40,162 bases of DNA. Source: an uncultured Acidobacteriaceae bacterium. GTDB taxonomy: Bacteria > Acidobacteriota > Terriglobia > Terriglobales > Acidobacteriaceae. Shown here in pieces: positions 15,903 to 23,518 of the stretch (positions are counted from its first letter, which is position 1; the number at the start of each line of letters is the position of its first letter). The position numbers were made by a program, and so were the translations under genes. The notes beneath the pieces are model-generated. The model was not told the DNA's origin and searched no databases. It saw only the letters and a list, made by a program, of their open reading frames with translations. Location of the stretch: NCBI GenBank assembly GCA_903849645.1, contig CAINJJ010000012.1:1-40162 (forward strand). Direction: 5' to 3'.

Positions 15903-16030
15903 GAGCCTGTGGTAGAAGTCGGAATTTTGGAAAAGACCGTCCCTCGGCGGCTAATGCGGCGTTCTTTCTCTAGCTCTTGCGGCACGACCAAAGTCGTACC
16001 CTTTCAAAACAGGACTTTCACCACGGGCTG
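15903..16030. mobile_element. MITE-like element, copy C
   Basis: The left end GAGCCTGTGGTAGAAGTC (15903-15920) is an inverted repeat of GACTTTCACCACGGGCTG (16013-16030), about 14 of 18 positions. Inside is a hairpin GGCACGACCAAAGTCGTACC (15981-16000) equivalent to that of copy B. Length and order match copy A. Confidence 0.65.
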
Positions 16031-16287
16031 CTACCCCTTCGAGTTGCTCCGCGGCATGGAATGCTATGTGATTTAACGAGCTTGATTTGCCAGGGACCCA
16101 GAGGGTTCCCCGCCGTGCCCTTGTTACAAGGCAGGGCCGGATTGAATTTTTCAGTGGCCTCTGAGGTCGCGGCCTTTCAAGACATCGACATATCAGGGGA
16201 ATTCTTGGAACGGCTGCCGCCTGAGTTCAATGCCGCTCGAACGCTGGCAGTTCGTGTCGCAAAGGTCATCGCTTAAACTCAGACCAC
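16031..16287. other. Stretch without a confident gene upstream of the pseudouridine synthase
   Basis: A plus-strand frame is open to a stop at 16276 and reads, near its end, DISGEFLERLPPEFNAARTLAVRVAK. I cannot place this in a family, and its beginning lies inside element C. It could be the decayed tail of a gene interrupted by the element. A short hairpin CCTTG-TTA-CAAGG lies near 16122-16134. Confidence 0.35.
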
Positions 16288-17211
16288 ATGCTTAACAGGG
16301 GCTATGCCTACACCACGATCATCAGCAGCAGATACCATGGGCAAACCCTGCTCTCCCACCTGGCATGCCTTTACCCGCACTCAACCCGGCAAGGCTGGCA
16401 GCAAAAGCTCGACAACGGCGAGGTCACTCTCAACGGCGCGACCGCCACCGGAAGCGAATCACTTGCTTCAGGCCAGACCCTGGTCTGGAGCCGGCCGCCC
16501 TGGATGGAACCAGAGGCTCCCCGGCACTTCGAAGTGCTCTGGGATGACGCCCACCTGCTGGCTGTGAATAAACCGAGCGGGCTGCCCACGCTGCCCGGCG
16601 GCGGCTTCATGGAAAACACCCTGCTGCGGCTGGTGCAAGAGCAATTCCCCAATGCAAACCCTGTCCACCGGTTGGGCCGGGCCACCACGGGCATTGTCCT
16701 CTTCGCCAAGACGCAGCGGGCGGCCTCCTGCCTATTCGCGGACTGGAACACACCCAAAATCCAAAAGGTCTACCGGGCGCTGGCGCAGGGCGTTGCCGAG
16801 CAGGACGCCTACGAGATCGTCGCGCCCATCGGTCTCGTGCCGCATCCGCGCATCGGTCAAGTGTGGGCCGCGAAGTCTTTGGGCAAGCCGTCGAAATCCC
16901 TGGCCAGGGTGATGGCACGTGGCGCGGACACCACCACATTTGAGGTGAGCCTGTGTTCGGGCCGGCCTCATCAGATCAGAATCCATCTGGCGTCGATCGG
17001 CCATCCGCTGGTGGGCGATCCCTTGTACGGCGTGGGCGGCCAGCCTCTTGAAGAACTCCCTGGGCTGCCCGGCGATGGAGGGTATTTGCTGCACGCGCAA
17101 TTTCTGAGATTCCGGCACCCCGTCACCGGAGAACAAATCCATCTTGAGGCGGCATTGCCGTCCGGTTTCTCCCCGGTCCCCAAGAGCGAGGTACCCCACC
17201 CCATGGACTGA
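16288..17211 (+). CDS. RluA-family pseudouridine synthase with HRLG motif
   Basis: RluA-type enzymes isomerise uridine to pseudouridine in rRNA or tRNA. The 307-residue protein begins NRGYAY, has an S4-like N-terminal part (YHGQTLLSHLACLYPHS, GEVTLNG), then LLAVNKPSGLPTLPGGG and, later, CSGRPHQIRIHLASIGHPLVGDPLYG, all typical. The catalytic motif reads HRLGRATTG: position 130 is Gly where most members have the catalytic Asp. Plant organellar and some bacterial members carry the same HRLG variant, so this is a subfamily trait and not a random mutation; whether they are active is uncertain to me. No ribosome site precedes the ATG. Confidence 0.9.
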   Translation: MLNRGYAYTTIISSRYHGQTLLSHLACLYPHSTRQGWQQKLDNGEVTLNGATATGSESLASGQTLVWSRPPWMEPEAPRHFEVLWDDAHLLAVNKPSGLPTLPGGGFMENTLLRLVQEQFPNANPVHRLGRATTGIVLFAKTQRAASCLFADWNTPKIQKVYRALAQGVAEQDAYEIVAPIGLVPHPRIGQVWAAKSLGKPSKSLARVMARGADTTTFEVSLCSGRPHQIRIHLASIGHPLVGDPLYGVGGQPLEELPGLPGDGGYLLHAQFLRFRHPVTGEQIHLEAALPSGFSPVPKSEVPHPMD

Positions 17212-17322
17212 GGCCTGCATGGGCTCTTCGGGCATGGGCTGATTGGGCGGGCGGGGTGAGCAGGGGGGAGTTTATGATGGCCGGGTTGGGTTGAGAGGCT
17301 TTTCCCGACGGCAGGTGAACGA

Positions 17323-18756
17323 ATGACGATGGGCGCGCCGGAGTCACTGGGCTCGAAGCTGCAGTTGCGCAAGACGATGGGCTTTTGGGATGTGCTGCTG
17401 TTCAACATTGCGACCGTGCTGGGTCCGCGATGGATTGCGGCGGCGGGGCACAACGGGACGTCTTCGATCAGCCTGTGGGTGCTGGCGGCGGTGTTCTTCT
17501 TTGTGCCGGGAGCGCTGGTGATCAACGAACTGGCTTCGCGGTTTCCTGAAGAGGGCGGGCTGTACGCCTGGTCGCGCGAGGCGTTCGGGCCTTTCCACGG
17601 ATTTGTGGCGGGGTGGACTTACTGGATCTACACGGTGTTTTATTTTCCGGGGCTGCTCCTGGCGAGCGCGTCGATGGCGGCCTACATCATTGGCGGGCGG
17701 GGCGCGGCGCTGGCGCAGGACCGGGGGTTTCTGCTGACCGTGTCGCTCTCCATGCTGGTGGTGGCTGTGGTGCTGAACATCATCGGATTGAACGTGGGCA
17801 AATGGCTGCAGAACGCGGGCGGGGTGGGGACGTATGTTCCGCTGCTGATGCTGGCGGGGATTGCGGCGGTGGTGGTGTGGAAGCACGGGTCGGCGACGCA
17901 GTTCACCTGGGCGAACATGATGCCGACGTGGAACTGGGACACGGTGAACTTCTGGTCGCAGATTGCGTTTGCCTTCACGGGGCTGGAACTGGTGGCCACC
18001 ATGAGCGAAGAGGTGCGGGATCCGCGCAAGACGCTGCCGCGGGCGGTGTTTGGAGCCGGCGCTCTGATTGCGCTGATGTATATCGCGGGCACGTTTGCGA
18101 TTTTGTCGCTGGCGCCGGCGGCGGATATTGACCCGCAGAGCGGGGTGTTTCACGCGATTACGGTGGGGTCAGTGGCGCTGAAGCTGGGAGCGCTGGGGAT
18201 GCTGGCGGCGGTGCTGGTGACGGTAGGCAACGCGGGCGGAGTGGGCAGCACGGTGGCGGGGATTGCGCGGGTGCCGTTTGTGGTGGGCGTGGACCGCTAC
18301 CTGCCGGCGGCGTTCGGCAAGATTCACCCGAAGTGGAAGACTCCGTGGGTTTCGATCCTGGTGCAGGCGACTGTTTCGGGGGCGATTCTTCTGGGGAGCC
18401 AGGTCAACGAGACGACGCGCGGGGCGTATCAATTCCTCATCGACGCGGCCATCATTCTGTACTTCATTCCATTCCTCTACATGTTTGCGGCGGTGATCAA
18501 GCTGGCGGGGCGGCGGGACCGGAGGGAGAATGCCCATGCCGTGCTGGTGCCAGGCGGCAAGGTGGGGGTATGGATCTGCGGCGGACTGGGCTTTGTGGTG
18601 GTGCTGGTGGGGATCCTGGTGTCTCTGGTGCCGCCGGGGGACTCGCTGAACAAGCTGGGGTTTGAGTTGAAGCTGGTAGCGGGGACGGCGGCTTCGGTGC
18701 TGCTGGGGCTGGTGTTGTATTGGCGGGGAGCAAGGGCCAAGCAGGCGGAGTTGTAG
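17323..18756 (+). CDS. APC-family amino acid permease
   Basis: The 477-residue integral membrane protein has about twelve hydrophobic segments and the APC hallmarks: TVLGPRWIAAAG in the first helix, FPEEGGLYAWSREAFGPFHGFVAGW, FTGLELVATMSEEVRDPRKTLPRAV, and a cytoplasmic C-terminus. It would import amino acids or related compounds by ion coupling; the substrate cannot be read from sequence. AGGTGA lies ahead of the ATG. It is monocistronic, closed by a bidirectional terminator shared with the convergent GH9 gene. Confidence 0.92.
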   Translation: MTMGAPESLGSKLQLRKTMGFWDVLLFNIATVLGPRWIAAAGHNGTSSISLWVLAAVFFFVPGALVINELASRFPEEGGLYAWSREAFGPFHGFVAGWTYWIYTVFYFPGLLLASASMAAYIIGGRGAALAQDRGFLLTVSLSMLVVAVVLNIIGLNVGKWLQNAGGVGTYVPLLMLAGIAAVVVWKHGSATQFTWANMMPTWNWDTVNFWSQIAFAFTGLELVATMSEEVRDPRKTLPRAVFGAGALIALMYIAGTFAILSLAPAADIDPQSGVFHAITVGSVALKLGALGMLAAVLVTVGNAGGVGSTVAGIARVPFVVGVDRYLPAAFGKIHPKWKTPWVSILVQATVSGAILLGSQVNETTRGAYQFLIDAAIILYFIPFLYMFAAVIKLAGRRDRRENAHAVLVPGGKVGVWICGGLGFVVVLVGILVSLVPPGDSLNKLGFELKLVAGTAASVLLGLVLYWRGARAKQAEL

Positions 18757-18823
18757 GAATATCCTGGGCAACGCAACTCGCAAACTTGTCTGGACGAGCA
18801 GCCGCTGGAGTTCCGCAAGAAGA

Positions 18824-18858
18824 GCGCCCGGAAGCCCTGGGGGCTTCCGGGCGCCTTT
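18824..18858. terminator. Bidirectional terminator between permease and GH9 genes
   Basis: GCGCCCGGAAGCCC (18824-18837) and GGGCTTCCGGGCGC (18841-18854) form a perfect 14-bp stem with a TGG loop. CTTT follows on the plus strand and TCTTCTT on the minus strand. The two genes converge on it. Confidence 0.85.
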
Positions 18859-18868
18859 GGCGCCGGAC

Positions 18869-21562
18869 CTACTTTGATTCCTTGATGATTGCGTCCGCGG
18901 CGTTGCCGGCCACCACCCAGCTTGCCGACCCGGCAACGACTGCTTCATCTTCGAACCAGAGGAATCCGAAGTCGTCGATGCACTCTGGAAAGTCCGGCTT
19001 GATGATGATGTATCCCGGAATCACCGCGCCGGGAATGTAGGCGTTGTCGCCGCGGTTGTTGCTGTATGTCTTGGTCTTTGAGACCGTACCCACGCCGGCT
19101 ACATATGAAGTGCTGGAGACCGGGTGCGTGCCGAGAATGTAGTTGACGGCGCGCAGCGTGTACTCCGGACCCACAAGATCCGGAAATGTCTTGTGCAGGA
19201 AGTACATGCGTATGGCCATGTCCACCACTGCGCCCGATCCGCCCCAGGTATCCATGCTCGGGGGCACGCCAAACGGCGTCGCGTTCAACTCCTTGTCCAG
19301 TCCCGCCATGTAGGTCTTCACCGCTTCCCGCATTTGATCCTTCGCGCCGGGGTCCAGATAAGGCAATGCCCGGACCGCCGTCCAACCGCGGAAGCCCATC
19401 TGCTGCGGCTTGATGACCTGGGGGAACAACTCCCGGAGCCGGGACTTGTAAGGCTCTGCGCCATGCGTGGCGATAGTCAACTCCAAAGCCGCAGCCCAGT
19501 GCAGCCCGGCTTCAAACCCGGCACGATCGAAGCCGGCCGGCGGAGGTGGAGGTGCGACGGCTGGGGCTGGGTTTGCCGTAGGGCCACCTACCACCCCTTG
19601 CGAGGCAGCCAGCACGCCAGAGCCCGCCGATGGATCTCCGCCAAATGCGCCGCCCATCGACGTCGGGTGAGCCTTCTCGTCGTTCCATGCCTTGATTGCA
19701 GTCTCCAGGCAGTCTTTGGCCAGGGCGTCGTCCCAGCCTTTGAGCGCATCGGCGGCCGCGGCCAGCGCGGCGATGGCGTCCCACTGGAAGAACGGGTTGT
19801 TTGACGTGAAGATCCAGCGATCATCGGGCTTGCCGGAGTAGTCGCCCTTCACTTCATTGGGGCCGAGCTGCGGGTCATAGATGCGGCCGTCGGTCTTCGA
19901 CGCTCCGTCCCCCAGGTGCGTGTATTGGCGCAGGTCGGGCTCGTGGGTGCCGCGGATCGCGTGGCCGATGTTGTGAAACTGCGCCAGAATCAGCAGCGCC
20001 CCGTGCTTGACTTGCTGGACCTCATCCGGCACGCCGTCAGGCCGGTGCATCTCCACCTCACGGGCGGTTTCATCCACGGTAAGTTCGTCGTAATCCTGAT
20101 GGAACTCGCGATAGGCAAGGGCCAGACTCTGAATCACGCTGAGTTGCGCGGGCTCCTCGAGGTCGAAGTCGCCGGCATCGTACCAGCCACCGACGTTCAT
20201 TCCGGGAATGTGATCGCCGCCCTTGTATTTGCCGTCGGTGGCCGTCGCCTGGTTCCAGCCGTCGAATTGCTCGCCGACCACGGGGGCCATGCGGCCATCA
20301 TCCAGGTGCGACGCGCCGTGCCACACGCGGTAACCTTCGCGGACAGAAACGTGATCCATCTGCTCCGCGAGATGATGGTCCAGGCTGTCCTGCCAGATCT
20401 TCGCGTAAACGTCCTGTGCGATGGGGAACGGCGCGGTGCGCTGGTCAGCGTACTCGATGACATACAACCCGGGCTCTTTCACCGGGGTAAAGTCGAACTT
20501 GGAATACACATACCGCAGCCAGGGCGTTGCAGGCGTGATCTGGCCCTCAAACACCTGCTTGTACTCGCCGGTCTCCAGCAGGCGAAGCACCCTGGCCGTC
20601 TTCGGACCGCTGTACTGCGGGTCGAGTTCGAGCACCGCCACCTTGGAGAAGCCGGGGGCATACCCCACCTGGCTGTGGGCAATCATGGGGGGCCGCGTCC
20701 AGTTGGGAATCACGTCCGGCCGGATATGCCATACGATAGCGCCCGTGGTCTTGCCGGCGGGGATCAGCGAACGCAGAACGAACCAGCCGTTCTGCGCGCG
20801 GCTGCGTCCGTCAAACAGCATGAGGTCGGCGGTATCGGACTTCACGTTGATGCGGGCCAGCGCATCGTCCACCCCAAGGGTGATGCTCCTGCCCTGGGCA
20901 AACGGCAGCGGCTCTGTGTATCCCTTGGCCTTGTCCCAGTCCTCCAGGTAGTAGGCCTTTTTCGGCTCGCCGGCCAGCGGCAACACCTTGACCATGGAAT
21001 CGTTCGGCGTGCGCGGAAAGATGCCCGCCTTGGCGCCGTCCACAAGATATGTCTTGCCCATGTAGATCGAGGGCAGGAACTCCAAATTGAAGCCCGCGCG
21101 CCCAGCCAGTTTCTCCGGGAGCGGCTTTTCCAGATTGATGCTCACCTTCACGCCGCCCGGTTCCGCGGCCACCTCAAGCGTGTAGCTCAAATCAAAGGCC
21201 GGGAAGCCAAGGTCGGCAGTGAGCCGGTTGTTTTGCTTGTCGGCGTGACGCCCTTTGAGGGTTGCCACCAGGTCCCACTGCTCGGGCGTTGGCATCAGGC
21301 GCACGTCGCCGTTGGTGGCGATGCGCGCGCCATGGAGAATCATTTCCATGGCCGTGTTCTTCTGGTCGACGAAGACGGGATGGTAGGTGCTGTCGTAGAG
21401 AAACACGCTGAAACCGTGCGTGTCGAGGTAGTTCTTGTCGGTCACCTGCATCTGAACCTGGGCGCGGCAAGCCGGCAGCACGAGGAGCAGAAGGAGAACG
21501 AAGGCGGCGGGACGAATGCACGCGACGATGCACCTTACGATGCGCGTCCTGCGGATTTTCAT
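18869..21562 (-). CDS. Exported glycoside hydrolase family 9 enzyme
   Basis: GH9 enzymes are inverting beta-glucanases or related beta-glycosidases. The 897-residue protein starts with a signal peptide (hydrophobic 18-32, LPACRAQ; a lipoprotein cysteine is possible but the box is not canonical). Residues 40-285 form an N-terminal beta-rich region without a name I can give. An Ig-like CelD_N domain follows (about 290-385, MIAHSQVGYAPG). The catalytic (alpha/alpha)6 domain runs from about 390, with GGWYDAGDFD (Asp462, Asp465 as the base pair), SNNRGDNAYIPGAVIPGY, and FEDEAVVAGSASWV holding the likely acid Glu873. Residues 636-677 are a glycine- and proline-rich insertion inside the catalytic domain. 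The ATG at 21562 has GGAG upstream. Substrate (cellulose, xyloglucan or oligosaccharides) is undetermined. Confidence 0.9.
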   Translation of the reverse strand: MKIRRTRIVRCIVACIRPAAFVLLLLLVLPACRAQVQMQVTDKNYLDTHGFSVFLYDSTYHPVFVDQKNTAMEMILHGARIATNGDVRLMPTPEQWDLVATLKGRHADKQNNRLTADLGFPAFDLSYTLEVAAEPGGVKVSINLEKPLPEKLAGRAGFNLEFLPSIYMGKTYLVDGAKAGIFPRTPNDSMVKVLPLAGEPKKAYYLEDWDKAKGYTEPLPFAQGRSITLGVDDALARINVKSDTADLMLFDGRSRAQNGWFVLRSLIPAGKTTGAIVWHIRPDVIPNWTRPPMIAHSQVGYAPGFSKVAVLELDPQYSGPKTARVLRLLETGEYKQVFEGQITPATPWLRYVYSKFDFTPVKEPGLYVIEYADQRTAPFPIAQDVYAKIWQDSLDHHLAEQMDHVSVREGYRVWHGASHLDDGRMAPVVGEQFDGWNQATATDGKYKGGDHIPGMNVGGWYDAGDFDLEEPAQLSVIQSLALAYREFHQDYDELTVDETAREVEMHRPDGVPDEVQQVKHGALLILAQFHNIGHAIRGTHEPDLRQYTHLGDGASKTDGRIYDPQLGPNEVKGDYSGKPDDRWIFTSNNPFFQWDAIAALAAAADALKGWDDALAKDCLETAIKAWNDEKAHPTSMGGAFGGDPSAGSGVLAASQGVVGGPTANPAPAVAPPPPPAGFDRAGFEAGLHWAAALELTIATHGAEPYKSRLRELFPQVIKPQQMGFRGWTAVRALPYLDPGAKDQMREAVKTYMAGLDKELNATPFGVPPSMDTWGGSGAVVDMAIRMYFLHKTFPDLVGPEYTLRAVNYILGTHPVSSTSYVAGVGTVSKTKTYSNNRGDNAYIPGAVIPGYIIIKPDFPECIDDFGFLWFEDEAVVAGSASWVVAGNAADAIIKESK

Positions 21563-21916
21563 GCGGATCTCCAGGATGGGGTTGAAGGAAGTGCGATGCT
21601 GCCGGCTGTGTGGGCGAACCGCAGCTTGCCGCACGAGTACCTTGCCAGTCCCGCGCAATTTCATGCTGGACCACCGATAAAGCGATTTACTGGGAAACAA
21701 TACCAGCCATCGCATCCATTTGGCAACCTCGGACTTCCTGGCATCCTGAAGCCGCAAAGACTGCGGGCTGCAACCGGTCGTGATGCCGTCGGTAGCGACT
21801 ACCAGTTCCCACACCCTGCGCTCGGCTTTCAATGATAGGAAGAATCCAATATCCGACCTTCGAACATTGGAACGGCCGGGGTCGCGGCACTATCATGGTC
21901 TGCGGGAGAAAACACA
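21563..21916. other. Divergent promoter region of GH9 and sugar isomerase genes
   Basis: This 354-base gap separates two divergent genes. The plus-strand promoter at 21867-21896 is described separately. I see no clear minus-strand promoter and no strong operator palindrome, apart from the AT-richer stretch at 21670-21710 (CGATTTACTGGGAAACAATA). Confidence 0.5.
21867..21896 (+). promoter_or_regulatory. Probable promoter of the Tat-exported isomerase gene
   Basis: TTGGAA (21867-21872) and TATCAT (21891-21896) are separated by 18 bases, and transcription would start about 15 bases before the ATG at 21917. Confidence 0.45.
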
Positions 21917-23032
21917 ATGAATCGCAGGGAGTTTCTGGGTACATCACTTACGGCGGGAGCGGCGCTTGCGGCTGCACCGCTTGCCGGGGGCGCGGTCAAC
22001 ACGGGCGAGGCGCAGACCGAGGCCGCGCCCAAGAGCGGCATCAGGAAGCTGCCCATCGGCGTTTTCAATCCGGCGTTCACCGGGTTGTCGCTGGACGCCA
22101 TGCTGGATAAGTACGTGAGCCTGGGCGCGGAGGCGGCTGAGGTGGGCGCGGCGGGCTACGCTTCATCGGAACAGTGCCCGCTGTCAGAACTGGTGGCCGA
22201 CAAAGCCAGGGCGCGCACCTGGAAGAAGAAATTCGACGACCACGGCATTCCCATCCTGGCGGTCAGCGGCCACGGAAATGTGCTCCATCCCGACCCGGCC
22301 AAGGCCGCGGCGTTTGACAAGGGCTTCCGCAACACCATCCTGCTGGCCGAGATGCTGGATGTGCCTACGGTGGTGGGCTTCTCGGGGTGCCCCGGCGGTT
22401 CGCCGACAGACAAGTTCCCTGCCTGGATCGTCTACAAGTGGCCGGACGAGTACGCCGAGGCGCTGGAGTGGCAGTGGAAAGAGCGCATCATTCCTTATTG
22501 GAAGGACCTGGCCAAGTTCGCGCAGGATCACGGCGTGAAGCGGATCGCCCTGGAGATGCATCCCAACTTCTCGGTCTATAACCCGCGGACGCTGATGCGG
22601 CTGCGCGAGGCGGTGGGCCCCGTGATCGGCGCCAACTGCGACCTGAGCCACCTGTTCTGGCAGGGATGCAATGCGGTGGAGGCGATTCGCTATTTGGCCA
22701 GCCATGGCGCTCTCTATCACGCGCACATGAAGGATACAGCCTTCTTCCCGCACAACGTGGACCGCTTTGGCGTTTTGAACTTCACCCTCACGCCCTCGGA
22801 TCTGGAAGCGTCGGAGTTCTTCCGTTCAGTGGGTTATGGGCACAGCGTCAGCGCATGGAAGGACATCATCGCCACGTATATGGAAGTGGGCTTTGATGGC
22901 ATGTTGAGCGTGGAGAATGAGGATCCGCTGCTCACGGGCGAAGTGGGCGTAACACGGTCATTGGCCGTGCTGAAGCATGCGCGCGAGGAGTTGCTGGCGG
23001 CGCAGCCAAATCCTGGGCAGGCGCGCGGGTAA
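21917..23032 (+). CDS. Tat-exported sugar phosphate isomerase/epimerase (TIM barrel)
   Basis: The 371-residue protein begins with a twin-arginine signal (NRREFLGTSLTAGAALAAAP), so the folded enzyme is sent to the periplasm. The rest is an AP-endonuclease-2-type TIM barrel as in xylose isomerase-like proteins. Metal ligands are visible in IALEMHPNFS (Glu, His), NCDLSHLFWQG (Asp, His), YHAHMKDTAFFP and MLSVENEDPLL. Such proteins often act on keto-sugars or inositols, sometimes beside Gfo/Idh/MocA dehydrogenases; none is present here. GGGAGAAAA precedes the ATG. Its divergent partner is the GH9 gene, so oligosaccharide use is the plausible context. Confidence 0.9.
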   Translation: MNRREFLGTSLTAGAALAAAPLAGGAVNTGEAQTEAAPKSGIRKLPIGVFNPAFTGLSLDAMLDKYVSLGAEAAEVGAAGYASSEQCPLSELVADKARARTWKKKFDDHGIPILAVSGHGNVLHPDPAKAAAFDKGFRNTILLAEMLDVPTVVGFSGCPGGSPTDKFPAWIVYKWPDEYAEALEWQWKERIIPYWKDLAKFAQDHGVKRIALEMHPNFSVYNPRTLMRLREAVGPVIGANCDLSHLFWQGCNAVEAIRYLASHGALYHAHMKDTAFFPHNVDRFGVLNFTLTPSDLEASEFFRSVGYGHSVSAWKDIIATYMEVGFDGMLSVENEDPLLTGEVGVTRSLAVLKHAREELLAAQPNPGQARG

Positions 23033-23058
23033 GTCGTTCAGGGGGAAGAAGCGTTTTG

Positions 23059-23095
23059 ACCCGCCCCATGGCTGGACCGGCGGCCTGGGGCGGGT
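23059..23095. other. Hairpin after the isomerase gene
   Basis: ACCCGCCCCA (23059-23068) pairs perfectly with TGGGGCGGGT (23086-23095) around a 17-base loop. No T tract follows on either strand, so it is only a possible factor-aided terminator between the isomerase gene and the convergent chemosensory operon. The rest of the gap up to 23275 shows nothing. Confidence 0.5.
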
Positions 23096-23275
23096 TAGCG
23101 TACGCAGGGTTGTACCTCAATTCAGTTCTGCGTGCCTATGCGACGACATCTGCGCGGCGGCTTTCCACGCCCCACATTCAGGGGAGGCCCTGCGAGGCAA
23201 AGCCGGGGCTCCACGCACATCCGCAGGGTGGCGCGTGATCTGCGGCTGGAACTGGCATGGGCATGAGGGTCAGCC

Positions 23276-23518
23276 TCAAGAGGCGGGTTTCAGAGCTGAT
23301 TCGAGCCATGCGCGGAGTTCCATGTCTTCGGGCCAGCGGGCAATCTCTGGCCTGGCCGCCATCAATACCTGAAGATTGGCCGTATGCACATGACGGCAAG
23401 CGAAAAGGTCAACCTTGGCCGCCGGCTTGTTTTGCAACCAGTCGAGCAGCCCCTCCGCCTCTTCAACGACGACAACATCATGAAACACGGCTCGGTTCTT
23501 TTTGAATTCGATGGGCAT
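23276..23518 (-). CDS. STAS-like small protein at the end of the chemosensory operon
   Basis: The 80-residue protein resembles a minimal STAS (anti-sigma antagonist-like) domain: VVVVEEAEGLLDWLQ, then a strand KVDLFACRHVHTANLQVLMAA equivalent to the VDLS-x-DSSGLxxL turn. The usual phosphorylatable serine pair is replaced by His45-Thr46-Ala47-Asn48, so regulation by a SpoIIAB-type kinase is doubtful; Thr46 is the only hydroxyl there. Its ATG overlaps the cheA stop (TGATG), a strong sign of coupled translation in a fixed ratio. It may link the CheA output to another partner. This is an assignment from pattern, without a search. Confidence 0.75.
   Translation of the reverse strand: MPIEFKKNRAVFHDVVVVEEAEGLLDWLQNKPAAKVDLFACRHVHTANLQVLMAARPEIARWPEDMELRAWLESALKPAS

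Noticed and set aside
15977..16276. A plus-strand frame of 99 residues before the pseudouridine synthase
   Set aside because: Its first part lies in a MITE-like element and no family or ribosome site is seen; kept only as a possible remnant.
19916..21835. A 639-residue open frame antisense to the GH9 gene
   Set aside because: It shows no recognisable domain, while the minus strand encodes the GH9 catalytic motifs across the same span.
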